The notes below the pieces were generated by a model. The model was not told the DNA's origin. It saw only the letters and a list, made by a program, of their open reading frames with translations, and did not search any database. This document shows positions 27,169 through 35,570 of a DNA stretch of 64,000 nt, in pieces. Position 1 is the first letter of the stretch, and each line of letters starts with the position of its first letter. The position numbers and the translations under genes are program-made. The stretch spans positions 569,575 to 633,574 of the forward strand of contig CAVUCE010000022.1 of NCBI GenBank assembly GCA_963739985.1. Reading direction: 5' to 3'. Source of the DNA: CAVUCE01 sp963739985 (GTDB lineage: Bacteria > Bacteroidota > Ignavibacteria > Ignavibacteriales > Ignavibacteriaceae).

Positions 27169-28719
27169 TTAAGAATTAGCTTTAAATACGCCCATCATTT
27201 CTGAAGCAGCTTTTTTAATATCTGAAACAACTTCATCAGTAAGTTGCTTCTCTTTTTTAATCGTATCGAATACTTGAGGATAATTTACCTCAATAAATTC
27301 TAATATTTCCTTTTCAAATCTTTTAACTTCATGAACAGGAATTTCATCCATCATTCCGTTAGTGCCTAAATAAATACTAACAACTTGTTTTTCAACAGGG
27401 ATAGGAGAATATTGACCCTGTTTAAGTAACTCAACTAACCTAGCACCCTTAGCTAAAGTTCTTTTTGTAGCTTTATCCAGGTCGGAACCAAATTTTGCAA
27501 ACGCTTCTAGCTCACGATATTGAGCAAGATCAAGCTTCAAACTACCCGCAACTTTTTTCATTGCTTTAATTTGAGCGCTACCGCCAACACGTGAAACCGA
27601 AATACCAACGTTGATTGCCGGTCTAACACCAGCGTTAAATAAGTTTGATTCCAAGTAAATCTGTCCGTCGGTAATAGAAATAACGTTAGTAGGAATATAT
27701 GCAGAAACGTCGCCTTGTTGAGTTTCAATAATTGGAAGCGCAGTTAAACTACCGCCGCCCAATTCATCATTTAACTTTGAAGCTCTTTCCAACAATCTTG
27801 AATGGAGATAGAATACATCACCAGGATAAGCTTCACGTCCCGGAGGGCGTTTCAACAAAAGAGATAGCTCACGATATGCAGCAGCTTGTTTTGAAAGATC
27901 ATCAAAAACAACTAAAGCATGTTTCCCGTTATCTCTAAAAAATTCACCTAAAGTTGCACCGGAATAAGGAGCGATAAATTGAAGCGGGGCAGGATCAGAA
28001 GCTGCGGCAGTGATTACTGTCGTGAAATCCATTGCGCCATGCTCTCGCAACTTATTAACAACTTGAGCAACGGTTGAGCTTTTCTGTCCTATAGCAACAT
28101 AAATACAATAAACCGGCTGAACGCCAGACTTTTTAGCTTCTTCAGTATGTGTAAATTTTTGGTTAATGATAGCATCTACGGCAACAGCTGTTTTACCGGT
28201 TTGTCTATCACCAATAATCAACTCCCTCTGTCCACGTCCGATAGGAATCATTGCATCGACAGCAGTAATACCAGTTTGCAGTGGTTCTTTTACAGATTGA
28301 CGTTGAATAACGCCAAGAGCTTTTCTTTCAATAGGCAAGAATTTTTCAGTATTGATTGCTCCCTTACCGTCTATTGGTATACCGAGCGGAGTAATAACTC
28401 TGCCAAGCATTTCATTTCCAACCGGCAAAGAAGCGACACGTTTCGTTCTTTTAACAGTATCACCCTCTTTAATTAAGGTAGTGTCTCCAAAAAGTACGCA
28501 ACCAACACTATCTTCTTCAAGATTAAGTACCATTCCGAAAACATCATTCGGGAACTCAACCAATTCACTTGCCATAACTTTAGAAAGACCGTAAACTCTA
28601 GCAATACCGTCACCAACTTGAAGAACGGTTCCAACATCATAAATATCAACTTCGCTCTCATAGCCTGATAATTGTTTTCTTAGTATCGCAGATATTTCAT
28701 CTGGTCTAATTTCAGCCAT
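27169..28719 (-). CDS. atpA: ATP synthase alpha subunit
   Basis: A 516-residue F1 alpha subunit. The P-loop is in GDRQTGKTAVAVDAI at about residue 170. Other family blocks are the PIGRGQRELIIGD region, FRDNGKHALVVFDDLSKQA, SLLLKRPPGREAYPGDVFY and the arginine-finger block VGISVSRVGGSAQIKAMKK. It forms the catalytic hexamer with beta, which is encoded elsewhere. Confidence 0.97.
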   Translation of the reverse strand: MAEIRPDEISAILRKQLSGYESEVDIYDVGTVLQVGDGIARVYGLSKVMASELVEFPNDVFGMVLNLEEDSVGCVLFGDTTLIKEGDTVKRTKRVASLPVGNEMLGRVITPLGIPIDGKGAINTEKFLPIERKALGVIQRQSVKEPLQTGITAVDAMIPIGRGQRELIIGDRQTGKTAVAVDAIINQKFTHTEEAKKSGVQPVYCIYVAIGQKSSTVAQVVNKLREHGAMDFTTVITAAASDPAPLQFIAPYSGATLGEFFRDNGKHALVVFDDLSKQAAAYRELSLLLKRPPGREAYPGDVFYLHSRLLERASKLNDELGGGSLTALPIIETQQGDVSAYIPTNVISITDGQIYLESNLFNAGVRPAINVGISVSRVGGSAQIKAMKKVAGSLKLDLAQYRELEAFAKFGSDLDKATKRTLAKGARLVELLKQGQYSPIPVEKQVVSIYLGTNGMMDEIPVHEVKRFEKEILEFIEVNYPQVFDTIKKEKQLTDEVVSDIKKAASEMMGVFKANS

Positions 28720-28746
28720 TATAATTTTCCTTCTTAAATTCTCTTT

Positions 28747-29301
28747 TTAATTTAACGAAGCTCCGCCTTCTAAAAATTGCTTCTTTAATAATTCAAGTTG
28801 ATGCTTAAGCGAAGCATCAAACACTGTATCTCCTACTTTAGCTATGAAACCACCGACTATTGTAGTATCGAGAGTAAAATTAAATCTTACTTGCTTCTTA
28901 AGATATTTTTCTAAATTGTTTTTAAGCGTTTCAGTTTGCACCTCAGTAAACTCAAAAGCTGTTCTTACATCAACGTTAACAATACCTAAATGTTCATCTC
29001 TTAGCGAAATAAACCTATTTAAAATACTAAGAAGAAATTCCTCTCTTCCCTTTTCAAGAACAAAACTTAAAAATCGTAAAGTATCTGCGCCAATTCTTGT
29101 TTTGAAAATTTCTTCAAGTACTGTGAGCTTTACGTCTTGTTTGATAATAGGATTTTCCAGCATTCTTTCTAACTGAGGATTATCAGTAAGCGTAGATGCT
29201 ATTAATTCTACATCTAAAAAGGTAGAGTCTAAATTTTTCTTTTCAATTGAAGTATCAAGCAAAGAAGAAGCATATCTAAACGAAACGTTATATTCACTCA
29301 T
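28747..29301 (-). CDS. atpH: ATP synthase delta subunit
   Basis: A 184-residue peripheral-stalk subunit (OSCP-like). The N-terminal helical bundle starts FRYASSLLDTSIEKKNL; the C-terminal block TTIVGGFIAKVGDTVFDASLKHQLELLKKQF is conserved. It links the b subunits to the top of F1. Its start is one base from the atpF stop. Confidence 0.93.
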   Translation of the reverse strand: MSEYNVSFRYASSLLDTSIEKKNLDSTFLDVELIASTLTDNPQLERMLENPIIKQDVKLTVLEEIFKTRIGADTLRFLSFVLEKGREEFLLSILNRFISLRDEHLGIVNVDVRTAFEFTEVQTETLKNNLEKYLKKQVRFNFTLDTTIVGGFIAKVGDTVFDASLKHQLELLKKQFLEGGASLN

Positions 29302-29302
29302 A

Positions 29303-29845
29303 TTAATTTTTTGTTATTTCATCTAAATATTTATCAACTAATTTCTTTTGACGATCTTTATTGAGACTTTCGTTCAAGATTTTTTCTGCAGCCATAACAG
29401 CAATTTCAGCAACTTGAGTTTTAAGTTCAGAAAAAGCAGCTTGTTTCTGTCTGTCAATTTCAACAGATGCGTCTGCAACCAACTTTTTAGCTTGCTCTCT
29501 GCTTTCCGCAATAATCTGATCTTTCATCTTTTCAGCATATTCGCGGCTCTGACCAATAATCTTTTTAGATTCTTCCTCAGCTTTTGCAAGGCTAGCTTGA
29601 TTTTGCTCAAGTACCTTTCTAGCTTCTTCTTGAGCTACTTCTGCTTTTTCAAGAGACTCTTTAATAGCAGCCTCTCTTTGATCCAGCGCGGTTAAAATAG
29701 GTTTCCAGGCAATCTTTTTAAGAACGAGTAATAAAGCAACAAACGTTATAATCGTCCAAAAAATAACTCCCGGATTAACATCAATTAAACTGCCGCCACC
29801 TTCAGAAGCTAACGCGATAACTGATAAACTGAAACCGGTAAGCAT
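29303..29845 (-). CDS. atpF: ATP synthase b subunit
   Basis: A 180-residue peripheral-stalk subunit. A single membrane helix (PGVIFWTIITFVALLLVLKKIAWKP, about residues 25-49) is followed by a long charged coiled coil rich in Glu, Lys, Ala and Gln. The 24 residues before the helix include a hydrophobic stretch that could be a signal-like segment. It dimerises and contacts delta and subunit a. Confidence 0.94.
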   Translation of the reverse strand: MLTGFSLSVIALASEGGGSLIDVNPGVIFWTIITFVALLLVLKKIAWKPILTALDQREAAIKESLEKAEVAQEEARKVLEQNQASLAKAEEESKKIIGQSREYAEKMKDQIIAESREQAKKLVADASVEIDRQKQAAFSELKTQVAEIAVMAAEKILNESLNKDRQKKLVDKYLDEITKN

Positions 29846-29907
29846 AATTTCTTATTCCTTTTTAATTTTAAATATGCAGAAAGTATTCCTGCGTATTCTA
29901 ATTTGAA

Positions 29908-30132
29908 TTATACAGCTTTAAATGCTAATAAAATACAAATAACAAGTCCGAAGAATGCAATACCTTCAATAAGTGCTGCGGCAATAATCATTGCGGTTCT
30001 GATAGGAGCAACTGCTTCCGGTTGTCTTCCCATAGCTTCAAGAGCAGAAGCTGCAAGTTTACCGATACCTAAAGCTGCACCAATTACTACTAATCCTGCA
30101 CCAATACCGGCGCTCAACCAACCTAAATCCAT
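29908..30132 (-). CDS. atpE: ATP synthase c subunit
   Basis: A 74-residue two-helix proteolipid from the ATG at 30132, preceded by AAGGAGAT; a longer frame upstream has no support. Helix 1 is GWLSAGIGAGLVVIGAALGIG, the polar loop is GRQPEA, and helix 2 carries the ion-binding Glu in IEGIAFFGLV. The Gln and Ser ligands of Na+-type rings are missing, so it should be proton-driven. It forms the rotor ring. Confidence 0.95.
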   Translation of the reverse strand: MDLGWLSAGIGAGLVVIGAALGIGKLAASALEAMGRQPEAVAPIRTAMIIAAALIEGIAFFGLVICILLAFKAV

Positions 30133-30177
30133 TTCTATCTCCTTAATTATTTTTTTGTTGTTATTATAAATCAATTA

Positions 30178-31026
30178 TTAATGATCTGCGTGACTAGCCA
30201 TTCCTATGAATAAGGCAGTCAGCATAGTAAAAATATAAGCTTGAATTAAAGCAACTAAAATTTCAAGCAATTCTATAAACAAAGCAAATAAAACGGAAAC
30301 CGGTGCCACATAGATTGTGTGCATAATGAATATTAAACCGAGTAATGAGAAGATTACAATGTGTCCGGCAATCATGTTTGCAAAAAGACGAATACACAGT
30401 GCGAATGGTTTTGTGAATAATCCCAAGATCTCAAGTGGGACAATAATTGGTACAATCCATCCTGGCATACCGCCCGGAACAAGATTCTTAAAATATTTGA
30501 TCACACCGTTGGTTCTCATTCCGCCATATTGCGTAGCAATAAAAGATATTCCGGCAAGTGCAGCTGTTACAGCAATATTTCCGGTTATTGTAACGGAATA
30601 AGGTATCAATCCGAATAAATTACTTAATAATATAAAAAAGAACAGAGTAAGCATATAAGGCATATAGATTTCGTAACCATGACCTATAGCCGGCTTAACT
30701 ATTTCGTCTCTAACAAAAACAATAAAGACTTCTATAAAATTAGCAAAACCCTTGGGAACAAGTGATTTTTTGTAACTCTTTGCAGCAACTAGAGCAATAA
30801 TAATTAAGATTGCCGCAACCACCCACATAAAAAAAACATGTTTTGTAATTGATAAATCAATTCCGAACAAATGAAATTGTGGCAAATGTAACTCAAAAAA
30901 CGGTAATTCAACTGTGTGAGCATCTAAAACATGATGCATAATCCAACTTGGATCGCTGTTGCTCATACTTTCTGCTGCTTTTTTTAGCGTATCCGCTACT
31001 GCCTGCCCTGTTGAGTTAAATAACAT
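30178..31026 (-). CDS. atpB: ATP synthase a subunit
   Basis: A 282-residue integral membrane stator subunit with five or six helices after a long N-terminal periplasmic-side part. The essential Arg is in FALCIRLFANMIAGHIV, and the last helix region is ELLEILVALIQAYIFTMLTALFIG. It forms the proton half-channels with the c ring. It is spaced four bases from atpE. Confidence 0.95.
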   Translation of the reverse strand: MLFNSTGQAVADTLKKAAESMSNSDPSWIMHHVLDAHTVELPFFELHLPQFHLFGIDLSITKHVFFMWVVAAILIIIALVAAKSYKKSLVPKGFANFIEVFIVFVRDEIVKPAIGHGYEIYMPYMLTLFFFILLSNLFGLIPYSVTITGNIAVTAALAGISFIATQYGGMRTNGVIKYFKNLVPGGMPGWIVPIIVPLEILGLFTKPFALCIRLFANMIAGHIVIFSLLGLIFIMHTIYVAPVSVLFALFIELLEILVALIQAYIFTMLTALFIGMASHADH

Positions 31027-31031
31027 AAATT

Positions 31032-31412
31032 CTACGAATTTTTATCAAAATTTAAGTAAATGATCTCTATTATTAAGTATAAAACGTAAAAAAAGAAGAT
31101 TACAAATATAAAACTAATATCACTGAATTCCAAAAATTTTAGGGACAAGAAAATTAGAAATAATACAAAAAAAAGCCTTAACGACATTCCACCGAAGACA
31201 ATACGAAACAATACATTAGGCGGTTTATTTCTACTAATATTTATAAAAAATATTCCTAAAGAAAAATTGGCAGTTGTAATAAATGCGGCTGCTAAAAATG
31301 CCTTGTAAAATTCAGAAGGCAGAAGTCCTTTCCACCAAAAAATAGTAAGAATCAGAAACACGCCTCCAATGATGGAGAACAGAATACCAAACAATTTTTG
31401 TGAAAATGTCAT
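31032..31412 (-). CDS. AtpI-like membrane protein of the atp operon
   Basis: A 126-residue hydrophobic protein with four predicted membrane helices (about 8-30, 36-58, 67-90 and 97-122). It has the size, topology and position of the poorly conserved I subunit, between AtpZ and atpB. Its start overlaps the AtpZ stop by four bases. The I protein assists c-ring assembly or Mg2+ uptake in some bacteria. Sequence alone gives only weak family identity. Confidence 0.7.
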   Translation of the reverse strand: MTFSQKLFGILFSIIGGVFLILTIFWWKGLLPSEFYKAFLAAAFITTANFSLGIFFINISRNKPPNVLFRIVFGGMSLRLFFVLFLIFLSLKFLEFSDISFIFVIFFFYVLYLIIEIIYLNFDKNS

Positions 31413-31630
31413 TTATCGGATTTTAATACTGATTTTATAAAATTATACATTCCCCCAATTACCCCTATAAAAGAGAAAACAACCGTAAGTGTGGGAGTTG
31501 TTTCAAATTTTTTATCCAACCAATAGCCAAGAAAAACCATAGCTACAACAGTAAAAGATAATTGACTTCCAAGAGCTAAATAATTTGCCCAGCTATTATC
31601 GGAATCATCTTTTTTTAATTTATTCAGCAT
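31409..31630 (-). CDS. atpZ: AtpZ/AtpI-family protein
   Basis: A 73-residue protein with two membrane helices. GSQLSFTVVAMVFLGYWLDKKF and SFIGVIGGMYNFIK match the AtpZ/AtpI pattern, in which a short first helix ends at GYWLD. It is the first atp gene and overlaps the bactofilin gene by 11 bases, so the operon starts further upstream. It is thought to help c-ring assembly. Confidence 0.85.
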   Translation of the reverse strand: MLNKLKKDDSDNSWANYLALGSQLSFTVVAMVFLGYWLDKKFETTPTLTVVFSFIGVIGGMYNFIKSVLKSDK

Positions 31631-32015
31631 TTCTATTATCTACATGCGGAACCACTACAGTTTTGTTTTCTGCAGAACTCATTTTACTGCTGCCGTCAAA
31701 TTTTGCGCCTGCCTGAATTTCCAAAACCTTCGTAATTAGATCTCCTTTTAAAGAAGAATCGCTCTCCAAAACTACTTTAGAGTCGGCATTAACAACACCA
31801 ATAATTGTACCTCCAACTGTTACCGCGTTTGCAAATACTTCGCCTTCAATAATTCCGCTTTCGCCAACAGTAACGTTGCCTTTTGCTTTCACATTACCCT
31901 TTATTGTTCCGTCGATTCTAACATTACCGTTGCTTTCCAATTTGCCTTCAACAACAACTCCGGCACCAATAATGGTAACGACGTCGTTTCCTGTGATTTC
32001 TTGTTTCGATTTCAA
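31620..32015 (-). CDS. Bactofilin (polymer-forming cytoskeletal protein)
   Basis: A 131-residue bactofilin. The central beta-helix shows the repeating G-x-[IV] turns: GAGVVVEGKLESNGNVRIDG, GNVKAKGNVTVGESG, GEVFANAVTVGG. Short disordered ends flank it. Bactofilins self-assemble without nucleotide into membrane-associated filaments that localise cell-wall enzymes. The adjacent upstream M23 peptidase is a likely client, since bactofilin-M23 pairs recur in many phyla. A bactofilin just before atpZ is familiar in Bacteroidota genomes. Confidence 0.92.
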   Translation of the reverse strand: MKSKQEITGNDVVTIIGAGVVVEGKLESNGNVRIDGTIKGNVKAKGNVTVGESGIIEGEVFANAVTVGGTIIGVVNADSKVVLESDSSLKGDLITKVLEIQAGAKFDGSSKMSSAENKTVVVPHVDNRNAE

Positions 32016-32031
32016 TTAAAAAATCTCCCTA

Positions 32032-32889
32032 TTAATAATTAACAAATACTTTCTTTGGATCAATCGGTTTCCCGTTTTTCCAAACCTCAAAGTGAAGATG
32101 CGGACCGGTTGATTTTTCGCCTGAATTTCCGGTCAGTGCTATTACTTCGCCTTGAATTACTTCATCCCTCACCTTTTTTAACAAAACCGAACAATGTTTA
32201 TAAACTGTAATATAATCATCAGGATTCACAACTATTATCATATTTCCATCATTTATTGTAAATCCCGAAAATACAACGTAACCACTTGCCGCCGCGTATA
32301 CAGGAGTTCCGGATTTAACAACAAAATCAACTCCAAAATGTCCGTTTTCAGGATTAAATCCGCGACTAACAAAACCATTAACAGGTTTAGAAAAAAGAAG
32401 CTCCTGCCGGTTGTCTTTTTTATTCTGGTCACCCTCACCAGAAAATAACTTCTTGACAATAAAAAAAAGATTTCCGCCGGAGTTTTGATATATGTTTGTT
32501 TCACTGGTATCTACCAATTTAGAGAGCGAATCAGCTAATGTAGAATCACCCATAACAATTGCATCTTTTAACTGAAGATTAGTAGATTTTAAATTATCAA
32601 GTTCTCTGCCAAGGAACAACATGCGATTGTTCAATTCTTTAATTTTTTCCATATCAGAGCGAGTTAAACCACTACTTCCGGGAAAAATTAAATTACCTAA
32701 TGGAGTAATCGAAAAGATAATGAATCCCAATAAAGCAATAATGACCGTATATGCAGCAACAATAGTAAAAACTTTACCAACATTAAATTTATGAGTTTTA
32801 GCTTCACCACCAACACCATCAGGTAAAATAATTATTGAGAAACTTTTCAGTTTTTTAAGCTTAAAGTAATTTAGGAGTTTATTACTCAT
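32032..32889 (-). CDS. M23-family metallopeptidase (membrane-anchored)
   Basis: A 285-residue protein with a cytoplasmic N-terminus, one membrane helix (about residues 38-62), a short coiled coil, and a C-terminal LytM/M23 domain. Zinc ligands appear in GHFGVDFVV (HxxxD) and in GPHLHFEVW (HxH). The tail GKPIDPKKVFVNY is typical. It cleaves peptidoglycan peptide bridges in the periplasm. The domain order resembles the LmdC-type peptidases that pair with bactofilins, and a bactofilin gene follows at 17 bases. Confidence 0.93.
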   Translation of the reverse strand: MSNKLLNYFKLKKLKSFSIIILPDGVGGEAKTHKFNVGKVFTIVAAYTVIIALLGFIIFSITPLGNLIFPGSSGLTRSDMEKIKELNNRMLFLGRELDNLKSTNLQLKDAIVMGDSTLADSLSKLVDTSETNIYQNSGGNLFFIVKKLFSGEGDQNKKDNRQELLFSKPVNGFVSRGFNPENGHFGVDFVVKSGTPVYAAASGYVVFSGFTINDGNMIIVVNPDDYITVYKHCSVLLKKVRDEVIQGEVIALTGNSGEKSTGPHLHFEVWKNGKPIDPKKVFVNY

Positions 32890-33546
32890 TTATTGATTTC
32901 CGCCAAACTTGGAGTTGTATCGCTCCATTATATCATCAAATTTAATTTTACCTTCTCTCAAAATTACAGGTTTACTGTCACTTAAATCGATAAGTGTGGA
33001 AGCCTGGAAAAACGATTTTTTATCAGTGTAAAAGATAGCATCAACATCAGAAGAAAACTCTGTTTTTATAATACTCGGTTCAACCAAAGCAGGCTGCCCG
33101 CTTCTGTTTACACTTGTAGAAACCAAAGGCATCTTTAATTCCGCTAATAACTTCTGGCAGAATCTATTATTTGGAATTCTGAAAGCCGCAGTTTCAAATC
33201 CTAGTAACTCTTGAGTTTTTGAATTCAATTTTAGCACAACAGAAATAGGGTTAGGCCAAATGGACAAGAGAAAATCGATATGTTTTTCTGATTTTATTTC
33301 AACGTACTTCAGTAAAGTACTAATTTCATCAACTAATAGTATGTATCTTTTTCCGTTCTCTCTGCCTTTTATATTACTTATTTTATCAACAGCTTCTTCA
33401 TTAAAAGGATTTGCGCCGAAACCATAAATTGTATCGGTTGGATATATAAATACAGTGCCTTCAAGGTATAATTTTTTTGCTTCGTTAATGGCAGCTTGTA
33501 AATCAGCATCTACATTAATAATTAAAGCTTCTTTAGTGTTTATCAT
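32890..33546 (-). CDS. tsaC: L-threonylcarbamoyladenylate synthase (Sua5/YrdC/TsaC)
   Basis: A 218-residue YrdC-domain protein that makes threonylcarbamoyl-AMP from threonine, bicarbonate and ATP for t6A37 in tRNA. Diagnostic sequence: FIYPTDTIYGFGANPF, ISNIKGRENGKRYILLV, and MPLVSTSVNRSGQPA. It lacks the extra C-terminal Sua5 domain. It overlaps the upstream heptosyltransferase by 14 bases and abuts the M23 gene. Confidence 0.94.
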   Translation of the reverse strand: MINTKEALIINVDADLQAAINEAKKLYLEGTVFIYPTDTIYGFGANPFNEEAVDKISNIKGRENGKRYILLVDEISTLLKYVEIKSEKHIDFLLSIWPNPISVVLKLNSKTQELLGFETAAFRIPNNRFCQKLLAELKMPLVSTSVNRSGQPALVEPSIIKTEFSSDVDAIFYTDKKSFFQASTLIDLSDSKPVILREGKIKFDDIMERYNSKFGGNQ

Positions 33547-34564
33547 TTAACATTTCCTCAATCTTATCAATAACTTTTTGCGGAACCAGATTATTACCGC
33601 ACTCAAAGGTCTTAATCGGACATTCTTCATAACCGTGAATTCCGCATGGTTTACAGGATAGTTCATCATAACTTAAAAATTCACTTTTATCGTTATAAGG
33701 ATAAAAGCCAAACTCTGCAACGGTTGAACAATATAGAGTTAAAACAGGAATATCCGCACACATTCCTAAATGGGTTGGAGCGCTATCGTTTGATACTAAC
33801 AAACTAGAGTTCTTCAAAACTTCAATCGATTCTAAAAAGCTAAAATTACCTGCAACAGAAATAACATTTTCTGAAAATCCGGTTGCTAAATTATTACAAA
33901 TTTCTTCGTCGTTTTTGCCGCCCAATAATATTATAGTGTACGATTTTTCGGCAAAATACTCTATTATTGTTCTAAAATGTTCTTCAGGGTACTTTTTAGT
34001 ATTCCAAACACTTCCGGGCGCTATAACAAGATTATTTTTATTGCTATCTAAATTTACAAAAAAAACATCTACTTTTTTTTTAGAATCTTCAGAAATTTTG
34101 GTCTCCGGAAGTATTTTCCAATTAAAATCGTCAGTGGCAAATCCAATAAGTTCAAGATTTCTACGAACTTCGTGAAAATCGGGTCTATACTGAATTATTT
34201 TTTTATAAACATGTTTGAAACTACTATTAGAAAATCCATAGCTTTCTCTTATTCCCAAAAACAAAACAATAATTGCGGTTCTAAAAGAGCGATGGGGCGA
34301 GTAAATTTTATTGTAACCGTATTTTTTTAATTCTTTTACAAAACTTAAAAGAGATTTTATCGATTTGTGCTTGCCGCGTTTCTCAAGAGTATAAACATTA
34401 TTAACGCTAGGAGAAGAAAGAAAAATTTCTGATGTTGAAGGAATCGCAATTACATCAATCTGACTTAAAGGATTAACTTCCTTTAATTTTTGAATCATCG
34501 GCAAAGTTAAAATTGCATCGCCCGGAAATGCTGTTTGAATAACTAATATTTTTTCTTCGCTCAA
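33533..34564 (-). CDS. Glycosyltransferase family 9 (ADP-heptose:LPS heptosyltransferase-like)
   Basis: A 343-residue GT-B enzyme. N-terminal PGDAILTLPMIQKLKEVNP and C-terminal NDSAPTHLGMCADIPVLTLYCST with APGSVWNTKKYP are standard GT9 blocks. It transfers heptose to the inner core of LPS. A C-terminal cluster of Cys (CKPCGIHGYEECPIKTFEC) is a variation seen in some WaaF relatives. It lies between an LpxL-like acyltransferase and tsaC, in keeping with LPS assembly. Confidence 0.88.
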   Translation of the reverse strand: MSEEKILVIQTAFPGDAILTLPMIQKLKEVNPLSQIDVIAIPSTSEIFLSSPSVNNVYTLEKRGKHKSIKSLLSFVKELKKYGYNKIYSPHRSFRTAIIVLFLGIRESYGFSNSSFKHVYKKIIQYRPDFHEVRRNLELIGFATDDFNWKILPETKISEDSKKKVDVFFVNLDSNKNNLVIAPGSVWNTKKYPEEHFRTIIEYFAEKSYTIILLGGKNDEEICNNLATGFSENVISVAGNFSFLESIEVLKNSSLLVSNDSAPTHLGMCADIPVLTLYCSTVAEFGFYPYNDKSEFLSYDELSCKPCGIHGYEECPIKTFECGNNLVPQKVIDKIEEMLNDKH

Positions 34565-34565
34565 T

Positions 34566-35444
34566 TTAATATTTCCATCTTTTGTGCATCCATAGCCACT
34601 GTTCCGGATATTTACGAATCATGTTTTCTAAATAATCATTATACCTTTGACTTAATGCTTTTACTTTTTCATCATTATCTTCCGGCAAATTTTCCATTCC
34701 AATTTCTATAAACTCAGCTTTATAAGTATAATCCGGTTGACGAATTGCAAGGGTGTAAACTATTGGCGAACCAAGTTTGATTGAAAGAATCGCAGGTCCC
34801 GAATAAATTGAAGCTTGTCTTCCGAAAAAATTTATTCTTATTCCGTCTTCTGGTCCGCGTTGATCGGCAACCATTGCAACTGTTCTTTTTTCTTTAAGTT
34901 CTTGATATACATTTCTAATTGAAATTCCCAGAGGTGTAACTTTATTTCCCCATTTGCTACGTGCCTTGTTCATCCAATCTGTAACAAATTTGTTCCTCTG
35001 AGGTTTTACAACTATGGCTAGTTTAGCTTCAAGATAAACTCCTGTTGCCATTGCTAAATATTCCCAATTACCAAAATGAGCTGAAAGCAAAATAAAGCCT
35101 TTATTTTCCTTCACCTTTTCTCTTAAAAAATCCAGATTGGTTATTATTATGATTTTTTTTAGCTCTTCGGCTGATAAATAAGGGACATAAAGAATTTCAA
35201 CTAAAGAAATAGCAAAACTTTTATAACTGCCAAAAGCTATTTTTTTAATTTTTTTATCGGAATATTCGGGAAATGCGTGTTTGAGATTATCTAGTACTGT
35301 TTCTTTTCTTATCGGAATTAAGTAATAAAATGCAAACGCAAGAACTGTTGCAAATTTTCTTGTTGCCTTTAAACCAATAATCTTGAAGAACCTGCTAAAA
35401 CCAGCAAACAATATGTATTCTAGTCTATCACCCATTAACGCCAA
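34566..35444 (-). CDS. LpxL/HtrB-family lipid A acyltransferase
   Basis: A 292-residue membrane-associated acyltransferase with one N-terminal hydrophobic segment. The catalytic HX4E motif is present in SAHFGNWEYL, followed by VVKPQRNKFVTDWMN and VAMVADQRGPEDGIRINFFG. Family members add a secondary acyl chain to lipid A. It heads the minus-strand block leading to the atp operon, downstream of a terminator. Acyl donor and position cannot be told from sequence. Confidence 0.88.
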   Translation of the reverse strand: MALMGDRLEYILFAGFSRFFKIIGLKATRKFATVLAFAFYYLIPIRKETVLDNLKHAFPEYSDKKIKKIAFGSYKSFAISLVEILYVPYLSAEELKKIIIITNLDFLREKVKENKGFILLSAHFGNWEYLAMATGVYLEAKLAIVVKPQRNKFVTDWMNKARSKWGNKVTPLGISIRNVYQELKEKRTVAMVADQRGPEDGIRINFFGRQASIYSGPAILSIKLGSPIVYTLAIRQPDYTYKAEFIEIGMENLPEDNDEKVKALSQRYNDYLENMIRKYPEQWLWMHKRWKY

Positions 35445-35532
35445 CTTTATTAAATTCGGTAAAACTTAAACTACTAAATCATTTAATTTACCTAAATACT
35501 AAGACTTTTAAAAGTCAGCGATAGAGACAAAA

Positions 35533-35558
35533 AAAGCCTATCTGAACTGATAGGCTTT
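35533..35558 (-). terminator. Hairpin terminator after the GWxTD gene
   Basis: AAAGCCTATC (35533-35542) and GATAGGCTTT (35549-35558) form a perfect 10-bp stem with a six-base loop, followed on the minus strand by a T-run (TTTTTTTGTC). It lies 12 bases beyond the stop at 35571. Confidence 0.88.
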
Positions 35559-35570
35559 AAGAAACTTAAA

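Noticed and set aside
28147..28594. Several frames on the plus strand inside atpA
   Set aside because: They lie opposite strongly conserved atpA sequence; the residues reflect its complement.
29908..30132. Na+-specific c ring
   Set aside because: The Gln and Ser partners of the binding Glu that define Na+ rings are not present.
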